In this document: piece by piece, positions 1-12,965 of the stretch
Position numbering within the stretch: the stretch's first letter is position 1
How the letters are laid out: each line of letters opens with the position of its first letter
Assembly (NCBI RefSeq): GCF_002288925.2
Contig: NW_022098069.1
Span: 84,463,207 to 84,527,206 of the forward strand
Reading direction: 5' to 3'
DNA length: 64,000 nucleotides
From: Delphinapterus leucas
Taxonomy: Eukaryota; Chordata; Mammalia; Artiodactyla; Monodontidae
The notes under the pieces: generated by a model
What the model was told of the DNA's origin: nothing
The model's database searches: none
The model's input: only the letters and a program-made list of their open reading frames with translations
Made by a program: the position numbers and the translations under genes

Positions 1-319
1 CTTGCAAACTATATGAGAGAAATATTGACGACTGAAGATTTCGTGGGGAACAAGGGAGGGAAGGTACATCACAGCCTAACAGCAAACAACTTAAAAATGC
101 CTGCAAACTACTATAGGTTGCTTCCCCTGGAAGCCCAGTCCTCACTGAAGGACTGCCTTCCACTCTGACCCCGCTCCACCTGCTCTCTGCACGCTCCCCC
201 TTCCCCTCCCTGGTCTCCCCAAGGAGCAGCAAGTCCCCTGCCCTGGTTTGCAGAGTATCCTCCCAGCAGGCAGGCTCGCCACAAGGCATTCCCTGACTCA
301 AGCACATCCATGGTGGCTT

Positions 320-480
320 CCACACACTTGTTCCATGGTGTTAATGAACATGCACCCAGCCCCGTGCTAAGTATTCAGGGCACAGCATCTCATCCAGTCT
401 TTCCAGAAGAAACTACAGCTCAGAGATGCCAGAGGACGCACACTCAGGGCACAGCTGTAGGTGGTGGTTCCCATAGGAGC
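320..480 (-). mobile_element. MIR fragment
   Basis: 'ccccgtgctaagtattcagg', 'agaagaaactacagctcaga' follow the MIR reverse order. Degenerate. Confidence 0.4.
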
Positions 481-539
481 ACTGCCCAGCAGGGTCAGCT
501 GTTATGTCATCTGTGCCATTAGTTCAGTGGAACTAATGT

Positions 540-650
540 GGGGCCTGGAACTGGCTGAGTGGGCCTCAGTTTCCTCACCTGTAAAATGGGGATAATAATA
601 CCTGTCCTTGTGGTTTGGGAAGGACGGACACAGGCAAGCGGAGAAGGCAT
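540..650 (+). mobile_element. MIR fragment
   Basis: 'cctcagtttcctcacctgta' and 'aaatggggataataatacct' are the MIR core. Confidence 0.6.
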
Positions 651-1234
651 CCACGAGGCTCCTCTGAGGAAAGTGGGCCCAGGAAGTTTTTCTGTGAATC
701 TCCGAGGGTGTCACAGCTGGTCTCAGCCACACAGTGCAGTGGGCAGGCCCAGAAGTGTCCGAGACAAATTCTGCCCATTGAGGGAGCTGCCCACATACAG
801 AGAGGGATGCCTGACGCAGGCAGAGCCCCTCGTTTCGGGAGACAAATGCTCTGGCCCCAGAGGAGCCCACCTGTGGATTAAGGTGCCGCCTGCCCAGCTG
901 CTTCTCTGATCCCCCTTGAAGCAGGAACAGCTTGGGTCCGGGAGGCTGTGGCAGGGAAAGCCTTCCTGGGTTGTCCCCACCAGGCTGGACTGTGTGCCCC
1001 TCCCAGCTCCAATGCTCACCAGCATCATGTTGGTGGCTCAGAATCAGCCACTGTGGGAGAACTTACACGTGACAAGTGGCAGACCCCACAAATCAGGGCT
1101 ATGTCTTTGTTTTACCCACAGAGCCAATGGTTAAACAGGTACCAGCACCTGGCCCTCCCTCTGCACCTACCTCCTGCATTTACACGGGATCCAAGTGTGC
1201 CTCTTCCCAGCCACCCTGGGGAGTCAGCCGGATG

Positions 1235-1290
1235 ACCCCCCCCCCAAAGCCTCAGTTTCCCCATCTGTGAAATGAGGCATCTGGGCTCAG
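1235..1290 (+). mobile_element. MIR core fragment
   Basis: 'cctcagtttccccatctgtg' followed by aaatgaggc. Confidence 0.5.
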
Positions 1291-1689
1291 ACTTTTGGAG
1301 TCCAGAAAATGAAGTCTTTCTAAACCTGGGACAGTTTTTCTGCCTCAGTTCTCCTAGTGCTGTTCTTAAATAATTACCGTAGACTCAAGGCGCCTGAGTT
1401 ACCTTCCACCCTCCTGCCTGCAGGCTTCTGACCCTCTGGGAAGCCAACCATCCAGGTACTGGGCTGGTCTGTCTCATCCTCAGCATCAGCCCCGCAGGCT
1501 GCGGCCCTGGCTCCCTGCTCCTGGGGACAAGGTCTCCACCACCAGAGCCCCTGTGAGTGCCAGCACAGCCCCAGAGAGGGGACGTGTCCCCTGCCTGCTT
1601 GCACAAGGACAGGGCCAGGCACGTCACACAGAGGACAAACAAATGTCAGCAAGCACAAGGGAAGGGGCCAGTGTCACCAAGAATGGGGG

Positions 1690-1935
1690 ATGAAAAGTGA
1701 CAACCACCACGAGATGCCATCCTACCATCACCAGCGGAGCTTGGAGGCACTTAGGTCCATCCGGGCCCGGGTGCGGAGACAGGCCACACACCCACTGCGG
1801 GCAGGAGACCTTCTTGCAAGGCAGTTTGGCCCATGTGTCTATTAGAGGGTTAAATGCTCATCGCTCCAACCCAGAAATCCATACCAGAAAAATACACGTC
1901 TGTGCAAAAGTATGTGCACTGCTGGCTGGTCCACT
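1690..1935 (+). mobile_element. Degenerate L1 3' fragment
   Basis: 'caaccaccacgagatgccat' followed by 'gcaaggcagtttggcccatg' and 'cagaaatccataccagaaaa' follows the order of an old L1 3' region. It is non-coding. Confidence 0.45.
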
Positions 1936-2544
1936 TATTCCACGGCTAACGAGAGCCTCGCAGGGCTGCCCTCGGGAAAATTGTGGTCACTTCCCTGGCT
2001 TCCCACAGGCCACCCCACCCCACTGCTCTCCCTGGGGCCACTTGCCCTGACAGGAGGACTCCTGGGCAGGCCACTCTGGAACGTGGCTTCAACCCCTCCG
2101 CTCTGCAAGGGCTGCTGCTCCCGCCATCTCCCTGCTCGCCTGGTACCCTCGGATTTCCCACGGCCGCACCCAGCTCTGTGCGGCTCGGAGAGATATCTTT
2201 CTGCCGGCAAGTGGTTCTCTCCAAGCCCTGCACCCGGCTTGGGGCCTGCACGTGCCTCTCCTCTCACCTGGGAATGGAGGCGCACGGCTCCCGGGCAGCT
2301 CGCCCCAAACATCCTCCCTCAGGTTGCTCCCAATCACGATCACCAGAAGCGAGTGACGGCTCAGGTCGCTATGCCCAGCACCCCTTAGTCACCCCCTAGT
2401 CACCTTTTCAGAGAGGTTCTGTCTCCTTCTTTAGAAAGGGTGGGCATTAGCCCACTTTGCTCTCAGAAACAAATTCTGGGTGGGGAGAGCCCCATCTCAT
2501 GGCCCGTTACCATTGTGATGCTGTGCTGACCACTCACCAGATGG

Positions 2545-2700
2545 AAGGCTGTGCTCTGAGCACTTGATGTCTGGGTGGCATGGAATCCTCTGATGACCGT
2601 GTAACTGAGTTTGTTTCCCACTTTTGCAGATGAGAGACGTGATCAGAGAGGTTAAGGGTGTGCCCAGGCCACACAGCACAAAGCGGGTGGAGCTGGAATG
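2545..2700 (-). mobile_element. MIR fragment
   Basis: 'cacttttgcagatgagagac', 'cagagaggttaagggtgtgc' and ccaggccacacagcac follow the reversed MIR core. Confidence 0.55.
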
Positions 2701-4149
2701 GGATTCCAAAGTCAAGCTGCGAGCTCCGCGCACACGGCCTGCAGGGCCAGCACCGCTCCCAGGCCTGAGCCTGTTTTACAGGCACCAAGGGTCCTGCTTT
2801 GACTCAGAGTCTTGAAGCTACTACCGGCCCCTGTGACAGCCTCAGGTTCAGGCCCTGGCAGATCTGGGGCTGCTGATAAATATTTGTTGGATGAATGAAA
2901 GCTTGTCGCCTCCCCGGGATGGGTCAGAGCTGGCACGGACTCTCCCAGCTGTGTTTTCTTCATCAAACCTCCGGATACCTGCTCTGGGCCCAAGGAGAGA
3001 GGGGCTCGGGGAAGTGGCAGGTGGCCTACCTGGGTCCTCATTCTGCCTTGCATCAAATGTCGCTCTGGGCTAGCATGGGGGGTGCAGCCTCTGGGGTCCC
3101 GTGGTCGCCCCAGGACACGGGAGGAGGCGTGGTGACGCCCCATCCCCACCCCTAGGCCAGCCCACCTGCTGACGGTCCCGTCACTCCAGCCAAAGGCTGC
3201 CTCTATCTGCCATTTCAGGCCAAATGACCAGCCTGCGAATGTGCCAGCAGGTGCCCAGGCAGGACGGACATGCCTGGGAGGCTATGCCCAGGAGTGGCCC
3301 TCAGCCAGTGAGGGATGGCCGCCTGCGGGTGAGGCCAGCTTCCTCATGCCTGGGTGGGACCACTCGAGGTGTGCTCCACAGTCTCCCAGGGGGCCCCACT
3401 GGGATTGAGCCCCAGGAGCCTGCAGCCGTGATTCTTGATGCACCCTCCGTCCCCCACTCACTTCCTCACTCCCCTGTCAGGGGTCACTGGGGTCAGCCTG
3501 ATCCCCTTCCCTAGTTTCCTCCACAAGGAGAAAAAGCTCAGTGACCCAAGACAGGGCAGGTCAAGCACACTAGGATACCAGGCAAAGGGGTGAGCACTGT
3601 GGGCCCAGGAAACCAGAGGGGGCTTCCTGGAGGAGGTGGCACCGGAGAAAGGCCTTAAAGCCAGAGCAGAGTCCAAGGAGCAATGCCCTCACAGTCCTTG
3701 GGCCTCCTTGGGGCCTTTCCGCTGCAGGCTCTGTGAACAGGGGACTTGACCGTGAGGAATTGCACTTGGGCTTTTCGGCAGTATCTGTTCCATCATCTAT
3801 TTCAAAAGCCTTTTAAGAGAAAGGACCCCAGCTGGAGAAATAATCCCCTCTCGGCCCATCCAGACCATAGAAAATGGATGCTTCCCAGGTGTTCCATCTC
3901 CGCAGATGTAAAATGCAGAGAGGCCCAGACCCCAGGCCAGTCTGAGTTGAATTTCACTGTGGGGCTATCTCTCCAGCAAAGCCCTTGGATGGGGCAGGCT
4001 GGGGGCGGGGTGCCCAGACACCGGGAAGGAGACGTATGACAGCTGGCCCCAGTGACACTCCTGGGTCCCGTCCAGCCAACTCCAAAAGGCTCTGCTGCTA
4101 AACTCTTCTGCCCGGCCCCTCTCTGCTTACTTCTCTTTCTTTCTGCATT

Positions 4150-4700
4150 TATTTCTTTTAAAAAATATATAAGTTCATTGCTCTTGTCTAATGTTAAAAG
4201 CAGCATATGCTCATGGCAGAAAAGCACAAGCAAAAAAATTAAATCACTCGTAATGTCAGGGTGCAGCGGCAGTATCTGCCGACCTTGGCGTGTCCTTCTA
4301 AGTCTTTTATCGACGTCCACAAAAGAACAGGCAGAGATTTTAATTGGGTTGCTATGAATCTATAGATCAGGTTGGGAAACTGACATCTTGACAATGTAGA
4401 GGCTTCCTGTCCACGAACGTGAAATATCTCTCCATTTATTCTCTGATGTTCGTCTTTTTCCTGTGTCCGAATCTTGTTGCATTGAGATCACCCTGTAGGT
4501 AAATTTCAGTCCTGCTTTCCCACTTCATATTATGTAACGTTAAGCCTTTCTTCAAGCACAGATGCTAATTCCTGCCTAATTTTCCGATATGTGGAGCCAC
4601 AAGAATGCACTAATCATACCCCATTATTGTACCTCTAGGTTGTTTCCAGACTTGTTTTGAACTATAATAACAATAATGAAGAAATGCTTGTTTTCTGTTC
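4150..4700 (+). mobile_element. Degenerate L1 fragments
   Basis: An AT-rich block. The part 'ctatgaatctatagatcagg' to 'gtgaaatatctctccattta' resembles an old L1 in one of its later regions; the part around 'cctctaggttgtttccagac' resembles an L1 3' region. No open frame remains. Confidence 0.5.
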
Positions 4701-5202
4701 ACTGAAAACAGCTCACGCACGCTCGGTCAGCTGTCCTTCTCACCATGCAACCTGCACCCACCCTGTGTGATCACTGAGACCTGCTGTGAGCAGGGGCACT
4801 CAGAGCACAGAAAAGTCCTAAAAGCATGGGGTCAGGACAGGAGAACCCTTCACCGATGCTCGACCAGCCTGAGGGCACGGGACTCATCTACCCCTGGGCA
4901 TAGATCCTTCTGTTTCCAAAGCACCTCAGATCGATTCCCTTGAGGGCTCTTTGAGACTCTACACACCGTGGGCACCCTCAGAGCTCGCTGTTGAGAACCT
5001 GAAACGTTACGACACGTCCTTCATCCTACTTTCCTGTGATTCCTTTGTTAATGAACCTTTTCCCGGCTATAACGTACGTACAGAGAAGCTCTAATCATAA
5101 GGGGACAGCTGGTGACTTTTCACAAGGTGACCATGCCATGCACCCAGCCCCGGATCTGAAAGAGAACAGTACCAGGAATGCCTAGGGGTAACCTCTAGTC
5201 CA

Positions 5203-5635
5203 GGGGCTCTCGGCTGGGGCAGTGTTGACCCTGGGGCACGTCTGGCAAGGAATGCAGACGCTTTTTTTTTTTTTTTTTTTGGTGTTCGGGGGCCTCTCAC
5301 TGCTGTGGCCTCTCCCGTCGCGGAGCACAGGCTCCGGACGCACAGGCTCAGCAGTTGTGGCTCACGGGCCCAGCCGCTCCGCGGCATGTGGGATCTTCCC
5401 GGACCGGGGCACGAACCCGCGTCCCCTGCACCGGCAGGCAGATTCCCAACCACTGCGCCACCAGGGAAGCCCCATGCAGACAATTTTGATTGTCACAACT
5501 GAGAGGGCGCTGCTGGCATCGAGTGGGCAGGGGCCAGGGACGCTGCTCAAAACTCTGTTCTGCACAGGTTGGTCCCCAAATGGAGGACTTTTCAGCCCCA
5601 GGTGTCCACAACCCTGAGTTTGGGAAACGCTGCTC
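5203..5635 (+). mobile_element. MER20-like DNA transposon split by a SINE
   Basis: Two halves (5203-5259 and 5474-5635) read like one hAT-Charlie element of MER20 type: 'aggggctctcggctggggc' then 'ttgattgtcacaactgagag' and a tail ending 'ttgggaaacgctgct'. The CHR SINE at 5260-5473 sits between them with a target-site duplication. The family name is from memory. Confidence 0.65.
5260..5473 (-). mobile_element. CHR SINE
   Basis: A tRNA-derived SINE in reverse orientation: the poly(T) run at 5262-5280 is its A tail, and its head is the complement of 'ggggcttccctggtggcgca' at the right end. It is flanked by 8-bp target-site duplications atgcagac (5252-5259 and 5474-5481). Confidence 0.92.
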
Positions 5636-7000
5636 TCGTCTATGCTGACTTCTAACTGCATAGACTAGTTTTGTCTGTCACTTAATTCAACAACCAAACC
5701 TGGTTCAATTTGGTCTTTCCAGAATCAGTTCACAGTTATCCATTCCTTCCCATCCTCCCCGATCTCTGAGTCCAGACTCTCCTGCCTGAGTGAGGGTCAA
5801 GTCTCTCCAGCCCAGACTCGGAGTGGTGCCTGACTTAGAGGTCAGGAACGAGCGAATGGAGGAACGATGCCTGCCCCATCAAGCGAATACTCCCCAGGGC
5901 TGGGACAGGTCACCAGGGTCCCACCTCTGAGCAGGACCCCAGCGCCAGGCAGGCCCCCAAGTCGGGTTCTAGAGAAACCCCAGGCCCCTGGGAGGAACAG
6001 CGATACCCCAAGGGAGGACGGGTGGTCAGGGACTCTCCCACGCTGGGCACCCAGAGATGGACCCAGGAGGCCCGTGCCCCCCAGGAGCCCCTGCGCCGAG
6101 CCCGACCAGGAAGCAGTCAGGAGACCTGCAAGATAGTGACTCTGGCCAGTGGCTGGGGGGCAACAGAGGCAGATGGAGAAGCGGGAGGAGTGTCAACCTG
6201 GGAGGAGGCCAGAACTGGGGAGACCAGGAGAGATGGGGGGGCCGTGAGGTCTCGGAAAAGCAGGAGGCTAGATGATGGTCCTGGGGGAGGGGACAAGCCA
6301 GGCCCAGGATCTGGATGCTGGGAACAGGGGGCAGGCAGGCACACGGGGTGTGGGGGACAAGGGATCCTGGAGGCTGCCCGAGCCCAGGTGCAGCTGAGCA
6401 GCCGGACCCCCCCCCATCAGGCTGCACCTATGATGCCCAAATCACGCCTCTGCACTTGCACATCCCCGAGAGCGGGCACCTCGTTAACCTGTGCCCTGGG
6501 CACCCACCCTAGTCCAGCCCTGCGTGAGCCACTGGGAACAAGGGTAGGGCCTCACCCTTCACCTCCTGAGCGCCAGACCCAGGAGGACGGCACCCTGCAC
6601 GGAGCCGGCACATGAGGGAGCCGTGTGGTGGAGACACCCAGGACCTTCCGGGGTGTCAGCATCTCCCCAGAAGCCAGCATGGAGCAGAAGGGGGGGGTGA
6701 GGGTTTGGAGGAGGGTGAGTTTCAGGCCCCTGTCCCAGTCAGCCGGGCTGCTGTGCAGACCGCAGGCTGCTTCTCAGGGCGCTGGAGGTGGCACGTTTGA
6801 TGAGACTATGTTATTCTTCAAACCAGAAAGAAACAAATTGTATCTAACCAAAAATTAAAGTCTGAGAATGTCTTAGCACTACAGCCCTCTGAGGAGAATT
6901 GCTCCTGGAACCAGAGATCACACTCCCCAGCGTGAGATTAGACCAACTCCAGAACATCAAAGCCTGGAGTCCTGGATGCCTCGGTTGGCCCTCGCATTCT

Positions 7001-7122
7001 TTTTATTTTTTGGCCGTGCCGCGCGGCATGTGGGATCTTAGTTCCCCGACCAGGGATCGAACCCGCGCCCCCTGCACTGGAAGCGCGGAGTCTTAACCAC
7101 CGGACCGCCAGGGGAGTCCCCT
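7001..7122 (-). mobile_element. Short CHR-type SINE
   Basis: An older, shorter SINE in reverse orientation (ggacccctggcggtccggtg at its head). It has a perfect 13-bp target-site duplication gccctcgcattct at 6988-7000 and 7123-7135. Confidence 0.9.
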
Positions 7123-7504
7123 GCCCTCGCATTCTAAACAGGTCCTTGCTGCCCAAACCATGCCTCCCAGCCCCCAGCGACCCCCTACCTGGGGGGGACC
7201 AGCAAGGAAAGCGAGGAACCCAGAGCAGCCCTGGAGGAGGTGCCGCTCGCAGGCCGACACCCAAGAGAGAGAGAGCCCGGCCTCCTTTAATGTTGCCCCT
7301 GGTGCCTCTCTCCCCTCACCTGCCCCACCCTGGGCTCAGGCCTCGACCTTGACTTCGGGACCACAGAAGACAGCGACCTGTCACCTCCTCACCAAGTGAA
7401 AGGCTCCAGCAGGCTCCACACTCAGCCTGAGGCTCGCTGGCGGCATTTCAGGAGGTCACTAGGCCTGCTGTCACCAGAAGGCAGGGAAGTGCATCCCAGC
7501 CCCT

Positions 7505-7620
7505 CCACCTGCGGCTCTGAGACCCTGAATAGGTCAGTTTACTTCTCAGACCTCAGTTTTCTCATCTGTTAAATGGGTACGGGCTCTACCCCACAAGGTC
7601 ACTATGAAGAGTCTCCGAGA
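7505..7620 (+). mobile_element. MIR fragment
   Basis: 'cctcagttttctcatctgtt' followed by aaatgggtacgggctctacc. Confidence 0.55.
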
Positions 7621-8530
7621 GCACCCATGGGCGAGTGGTCCAGCGCTGCGTGCGCTGCAAGCCCCTCCATCCTCATGATGTGAGCAGCAGGGTGAGTCTG
7701 AGACATGAACCACACACACACCCGCCCCACCCCAAGATCCCACACCCAGCTCAAAGCAGACTCAGGAACTTTTATCCCCTCACTTAGGCTGGCCGGCTGG
7801 CCGTGGCAGTGGTCCTGCGGCTGGCAGCCCTGGGCGGGTGAGGTAGTGTCTGTGCCGGGCCCGGCTCTGGTGCCCACATGATGAGGGTGCAGGAGTGGGG
7901 GGCTGGTGGTGCAGAGCGCAGGCCTTTGGGGAGACTCGGGGCACAGCAAGCTGGCTCCCCCAGGCAGGGGCCCAGGTGGAGGGCACTGGGCCACCCCCCA
8001 GCCCCTTCCCCTCGTGGGACCACCCCCCACCTGTGTGGCAGGAGAGAGAACTGAGCTGGCCTCCTGCCCGGGGGACTGAGGGAGGTGGGCAGAAAGATGA
8101 GATCACAGGGACAGAGGGTGTCACTTGTTTACAGTCAAACACCCACAGCCAGAGACACTGCGCGGACACACACGCAGTCCTGTGGACAGACAGCCCTGCA
8201 AGGAGAGGGTCGGGCAGGTGGGGCCTCAGTCGTCAGCCGGCTGGCATGTCTGGACAGCAAGGAGGTGACACATGTCACGTGCAAGCAGCGGGCTGTCAGG
8301 GCTTCAGCCACATGGCCCAGTAGGAGCCGTGCACAAGGCTCCCTGCTGGGCTCCACACGAGGGGCCCAGGCACGGCCAGGAGACTTGCACGGGGAAGGGG
8401 CCCAAGGGCGAAACTGGGTGGCCTCGGACCCACACACAGAGAGACCCCGAAGGCCTCAGAGGGACCACAGGCCTCGGTCTCCCTAGGGCACCTAGGGGAC
8501 CAGATCACAGCGGTATCAACCACTCCTCGG

Positions 8531-8695
8531 TTTTTTTTTGTTTGTTTTGTTTTGTTTTTTGTTGTTGTTTTTGGTTTTTGGTTTCTTTGGCCACACCGCG
8601 CAGCTCGTAGGATCTTAGCTCCCCGACCAGGGATTGAACCCGCGCCCCAGCGGTGGAAGCGCAGAGTCCTAAGCACTGGACGCCAGGGAACTCCC
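8531..8695 (-). mobile_element. CHR-type SINE
   Basis: Reverse orientation, with a long T/G-rich tail (8531-8590) and a head ending 'cgccagggaactccc'. The flanks caaccactcctcgg and aacccctcctg look like an imperfect target-site duplication. Confidence 0.85.
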
Positions 8696-10984
8696 AACCC
8701 CTCCTGTTTTAAAGCAGGAGCCACTTTGTATGTTAAACGGGAGTGAGGGGGGACCAGGTGGCCTGGCCTCCCCTGCAGCCCTGGGAGAGGGGGAGGCGGG
8801 CAGGTCTGGGGGCTGCAGTGGTGGGCAGCCAGGAGGTCACCAGCCAGCAAGTAACACACACCCCTACTGAGCTCACATTCACACTAGGCGGACTCACGGG
8901 TTCCCACCCGCTGAACTCACGCTCACACACACGCACAGCCCGTGCAGTCCAAGCCCCAGGAAGACACGGGCGGCCCTCCTCTCAGCTCACCAGCAGGCAC
9001 CGCATCCCCCACGCAACATCTGAGCCTCCGCTGCCCAGAGGAAGGGAGTAAGGACACCACGTCCACTTCAGCCTGGCGTCAGGACCTGTCCTCACCGCTC
9101 AGGACACGCACAGCCACCTCCCACCCAGAAGCTGCCCAAACCAAGGAGGTTGCCCTCCAACGACCCCTTGCCTGTGGTTGGCAGGAGGAGATAGAAGGAA
9201 GGGAGCAGGGTGACCCGCCCACAGGTAAGATCAACGTACTGCAGCCCCTGAAGCACTGCTTGAGCACCATTTATGCACCAGGCCCAGCGCCTGTCCCACG
9301 AGACAGAAACTATGACTCACTGCTAACCAGGGGCTCCCAGGGCTGGTCTTTACCACTGGGGCAGCCGAGCTGGCACTGTGGGACTGCTGAGAGACAAGAG
9401 AGCCCGTCTGAGGGGCACGGTGGGGCCTGGGCCCTGACAACACTGTTTGAGCCCTGGATCCAGCAGAGCCTGAATCCTGACGTGCACTTAGACTTACCAG
9501 TCACTGAGTAATCAGTCACCCTTTGGCTGAAGCTGGTTTGAGCTGTGTTTCTGCACCTTGTGACCAAGAGGGTCCAGATGAACCCAGTAAATGTCTTCTG
9601 AAGCGGAAAGTCATCATTTGAAGACCTGTGTCCTGAGGAAGCACAAGGGTGCACCCCACGTGCATCCCACTTAGGCCACGTGCCTACTCTGCCCAGGGCT
9701 GTATGATGACCTCCGCGGGTGCTCAGTACTTTTGCTTTCGTGGATTCCTTCCTTCATTAAAAAAATTAACATTATATTTTACAACTGTGTTGGTACAAGT
9801 ATGAAAGTGATCCAGGCCAGATTCATTATTATGTATTTATTATTATTTTCGTTTTTTATTCTATTTTTTAAAAAATTAAAATTGAACATTTCCAGGGGCC
9901 CCTAGGAGCCTGTCAGGCCCTCAGGTATGTGGGTGCTATGTCCGCTGGAGAAGTCGGCCCTGACCTAGCCCAGCAGAGACTGGGTGCTGTGCCCACCCAG
10001 CAGCGCACCCTAAATGCGGGGCGAAGCTGACACAGAGGAAAACCACCCTCCTGGCAAACTGTGTTCATGGAAGGGGCAGGAGGGGGCAGAAATGCTGCTC
10101 AGAACTCCTGCAAAGGCACCAATATACGAGGACCCCGCTGGCTTGGACCCGTGGAGAACCAGGGAGGGGAAAATCCCGAGGACGGAGACCCGAGAGGCGT
10201 GATCCAGGAGACCCAGGCAGGCCTTGGGGACACAGAGGGAGCCCTCTCCCCAGTACCTGGCCAGGTACCCAGTGACCTCCTGGATCTCTCCCCCCATCAG
10301 CCCCACCTGCCCCATCCCAGTCACAGAAATCATTCTGGACACCGCCTGCTCCCTCAACCCCATGTCCAGGAAATGCACACTGTCCGGCGGCCCCTGGGGT
10401 CCCCAGGGTAAGGGCCGATTCCTTATTCCAGGGTTCCAGCCTATGCCCATCTCTGCCTCGGGCCCATCCTCTGTAGCCACTCTGACCTGCCTGCAAGAGA
10501 GGCTTCCGACACGATCCTCACCCATGCCTGGAAGGTCCACAGGCCACCCGGTTCAGCTCCTGTGGCCCAGCCCAGGCCGGCCCACGGACCCCGAGTCCAC
10601 GTCAGGCCCTCCTCCATCTCCTTCCTGGAAGGTGCAGGTCCCCTGGCTTGACCCTGGTGAGCTGACGGAACTTGGGCTGGGACGGTCCCAAGGGGACTGT
10701 AAGCCATGATGCTGCCCAACAGGGAGGGGTAAGGGAGGTGACAAGTCCTAATGAAAATCAGAGGTAGCAGGTGGCCCAGCCATTCCTGGCGGGAGTCCCG
10801 CGCCTCCCAGAATGCCGCAGCTCCAGGTCAGGGACAAGGGGGCTGTGGTCTGCATCAGGCTCCAGCTCCCTGGGGACAAGCCCGGACCCTCTCTAAGTGG
10901 AGCCTCAAGGGCATGTATCACAAGTGTTAGGCCCACCAAGGCCCCCTGGCTCCTTGGCAGACAGTCCGATGGTGAGTGTGAGTA

Positions 10985-11130
10985 CCCACCTTGTGCCACT
11001 AAGTGCTTATCAAACCATACCTCATTATTGCTTTAATTTTCAAAACAGCTCTCCTCTCCCCATTTTATAGGTGTGGAAACTGAGGCCCAAGGGATCAAGC
11101 CCCTAACCTTGGTTTACACGGCTGTGAGGG
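10985..11130 (-). mobile_element. MIR fragment
   Basis: 'ccccattttataggtgtgga' then aactgaggcccaag, the reversed MIR core. Confidence 0.6.
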
Positions 11131-11902
11131 TGGCCCTGTGATTTTAACCTTCTAACCCACGCTCTAACCCAACCCAGCATGATCCCACTCAAACCCAAGG
11201 CAGACGGGAGGAGGGGACAGAGCCTGCCTCCCTCGGAGGGTCGCCTGCAGCATCGGGGGCCTCATGTGCTCCCCACTCCACCCCGAGTTGGGAGAGATGC
11301 ACACAGTCAGCTACCTGAAGGGCCGTGGGGACCCGGGAGGGGGCTTATGCAGAGGCGGCTGGGCCAGGTGGGCGCTCCCGCGGGTGGATGGGGGGAGGAC
11401 GCAGGTGCCCTGGTGCAGGGGATGATGGCGCTGGACGCTCCCCCTGCCAAGGGCCACTGCGTGCCAGGCACTCCACGCAGCGTCCGCGGCCAGTTCTACA
11501 GCAAACAGACCCACAGGAGTAAGATTCGTGACAATAAGGTTCACCCCCCCTCACATCACAGTGCCCACTGGCTCCACACTAGATGGCACCTAAAGCCAAG
11601 ATTTACTCCTGTCAGCTCCCCCGGACATACATAAAACCAAGACTTGCTTTTGCCTGTTTGAAAGATGCAGGCGTGAGGGCCCAATGAGAGCGTTCACAAT
11701 TATTTTTTTTAATCACTTTAATTTTTGAATAAGTAATAGAAGAGCAAAAGGTCACACATGAAGTATTAGGGATACGGATAGCTTTGGACTTGACAGAGTT
11801 TATACTATAGCAACTAGAAGATGATGGAGAAGTTCCTGCAAAATTGGCCTCTGCCCACCCTTTTCTGTAGGAAAATGATTTTCAAATTAGAATTTTATAC
11901 CC

Positions 11903-12262
11903 AGTGCGATAGACTGAATGTTTGTGTCCCCCAGCCCCAAATTCACAGGTTGAAATCCTAACCCCCAATGCGATGGTGTCGGAAGGTGGGGTCTCTGTGA
12001 GGTGATTGGGCCACGAGGGTGGTGCCCTCATGAGTGGGATTAGTGGTCTTATAAAAGAGACCCCAGAGAGCTCACACACCCTTTCCTCCACATGAGGACA
12101 CAGCAAAAAGATGGCATCTGCGAACTGGGAAGCTGGTCTCACCGGACACTGAATCTGCTGGTGCTTTGATCTTGGACTTCCAGGCTCCAAAACTGAGAGA
12201 TAAGCGCCTGTTGTTTCTAAGCTGCCCGGTCAATGGCATTCTGCTGTAGCAGCACGGACACC
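11903..12262 (+). mobile_element. MaLR-like solo LTR
   Basis: It reads 'gatagactgaatgtttgtgt' through 'cttataaaagagaccccag' and 'cttggacttccaggctcc' to 'ctgctgtagcagcacgga', the pattern I associate with MLT1/MST-type LTRs of ancient endogenous retroviruses. No viral coding sequence is attached. Confidence 0.7.
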
Positions 12263-12469
12263 CTGGGACAGCCAGCCCAACTGTCGATCAAGTGTAGGAT
12301 GGCATGGACCTTTCCAGACAGTTGAACTCTCCCCTGCACTCTTGTTGGAAAGCCAGCAGACTACAAGCTCCCAAGACAAGGGAGTAAATCCAGACCAAGG
12401 AAGGTGCCGGACACCCAATGTGTCTGCGGTCTGGAGATGTAGACAAGAGGCAGAGGGTCTGAAGCTAGA

Positions 12470-12965
12470 TTAACAATAAGCACATAAAGAAAAAAAACAC
12501 ACAGATAAAACAACATAGCGATTGATAACTACAGGGGAAAAAGGTAAGGCAGGAAAAGTAATGATAGTATATTACCCGGCTCTGCCGTAGGCTCCATTTA
12601 CGTGATCGTGTGAATGTAACTGAAACCACGCGCTCTGCATCGCAGGGCTGGTGCTGGGAAGGAGGTGGAAGGGGTAGGGGCAGCGGATGAGGGAAATTTT
12701 ATGCCTCTTCTCCATAGGGGAAGTCAGTAGATCCTGATTCAGCTGAAAAAACAAGAAGGAGCAATACAAGAATGTTATTTAGGAATACAGACAGAAATAC
12801 CAAAAGAATTACTTTTTTAGAAAAGAGGAAGTGGCCGCCTCTGGGGAAGAATAACTGGGGTGGGTGGGGTGGGAGGTAGGGGATTGTTGTTTTTTTATAA
12901 GAAGCCCTGGGAATTATTTAACTCCTTAGATTATACGCACATACAACTGTGATTTTAAAAGACTT
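12470..12965 (+). mobile_element. Degenerate L1 3' fragments
   Basis: An A-rich, low-GC block with 'gtggccgcctctggggaaga' and 'gattttaaaagacttaagaa', the style of L1M 3' ends. No coding frame. Confidence 0.4.

Larger units (their letters stand above)
1..5202. other. Intergenic block: MIR and L1 remnants only
   Basis: Apart from the MIR and L1 fragments listed, this is GC-rich single-copy-looking DNA. The open frames here overlap each other on both strands and match no family I know. Confidence 0.6.
5636..11902. other. Intergenic block: two SINEs, MIR fragments, no gene seen
   Basis: The SINEs at 7001 and 8531 and the MIRs at 7505 and 10985 are listed separately. The stretch 9735-9895 is AT-rich and unclassified. 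I see no exon with splice sites and a recognisable product. Confidence 0.6.

Noticed and set aside
5260..5473. Possible tRNA genes in the SINE heads
   Set aside because: The CHR SINEs derive from a tRNA and keep traces of its promoter boxes, but none folds convincingly as a tRNA by eye and each has an A tail and target-site duplication.
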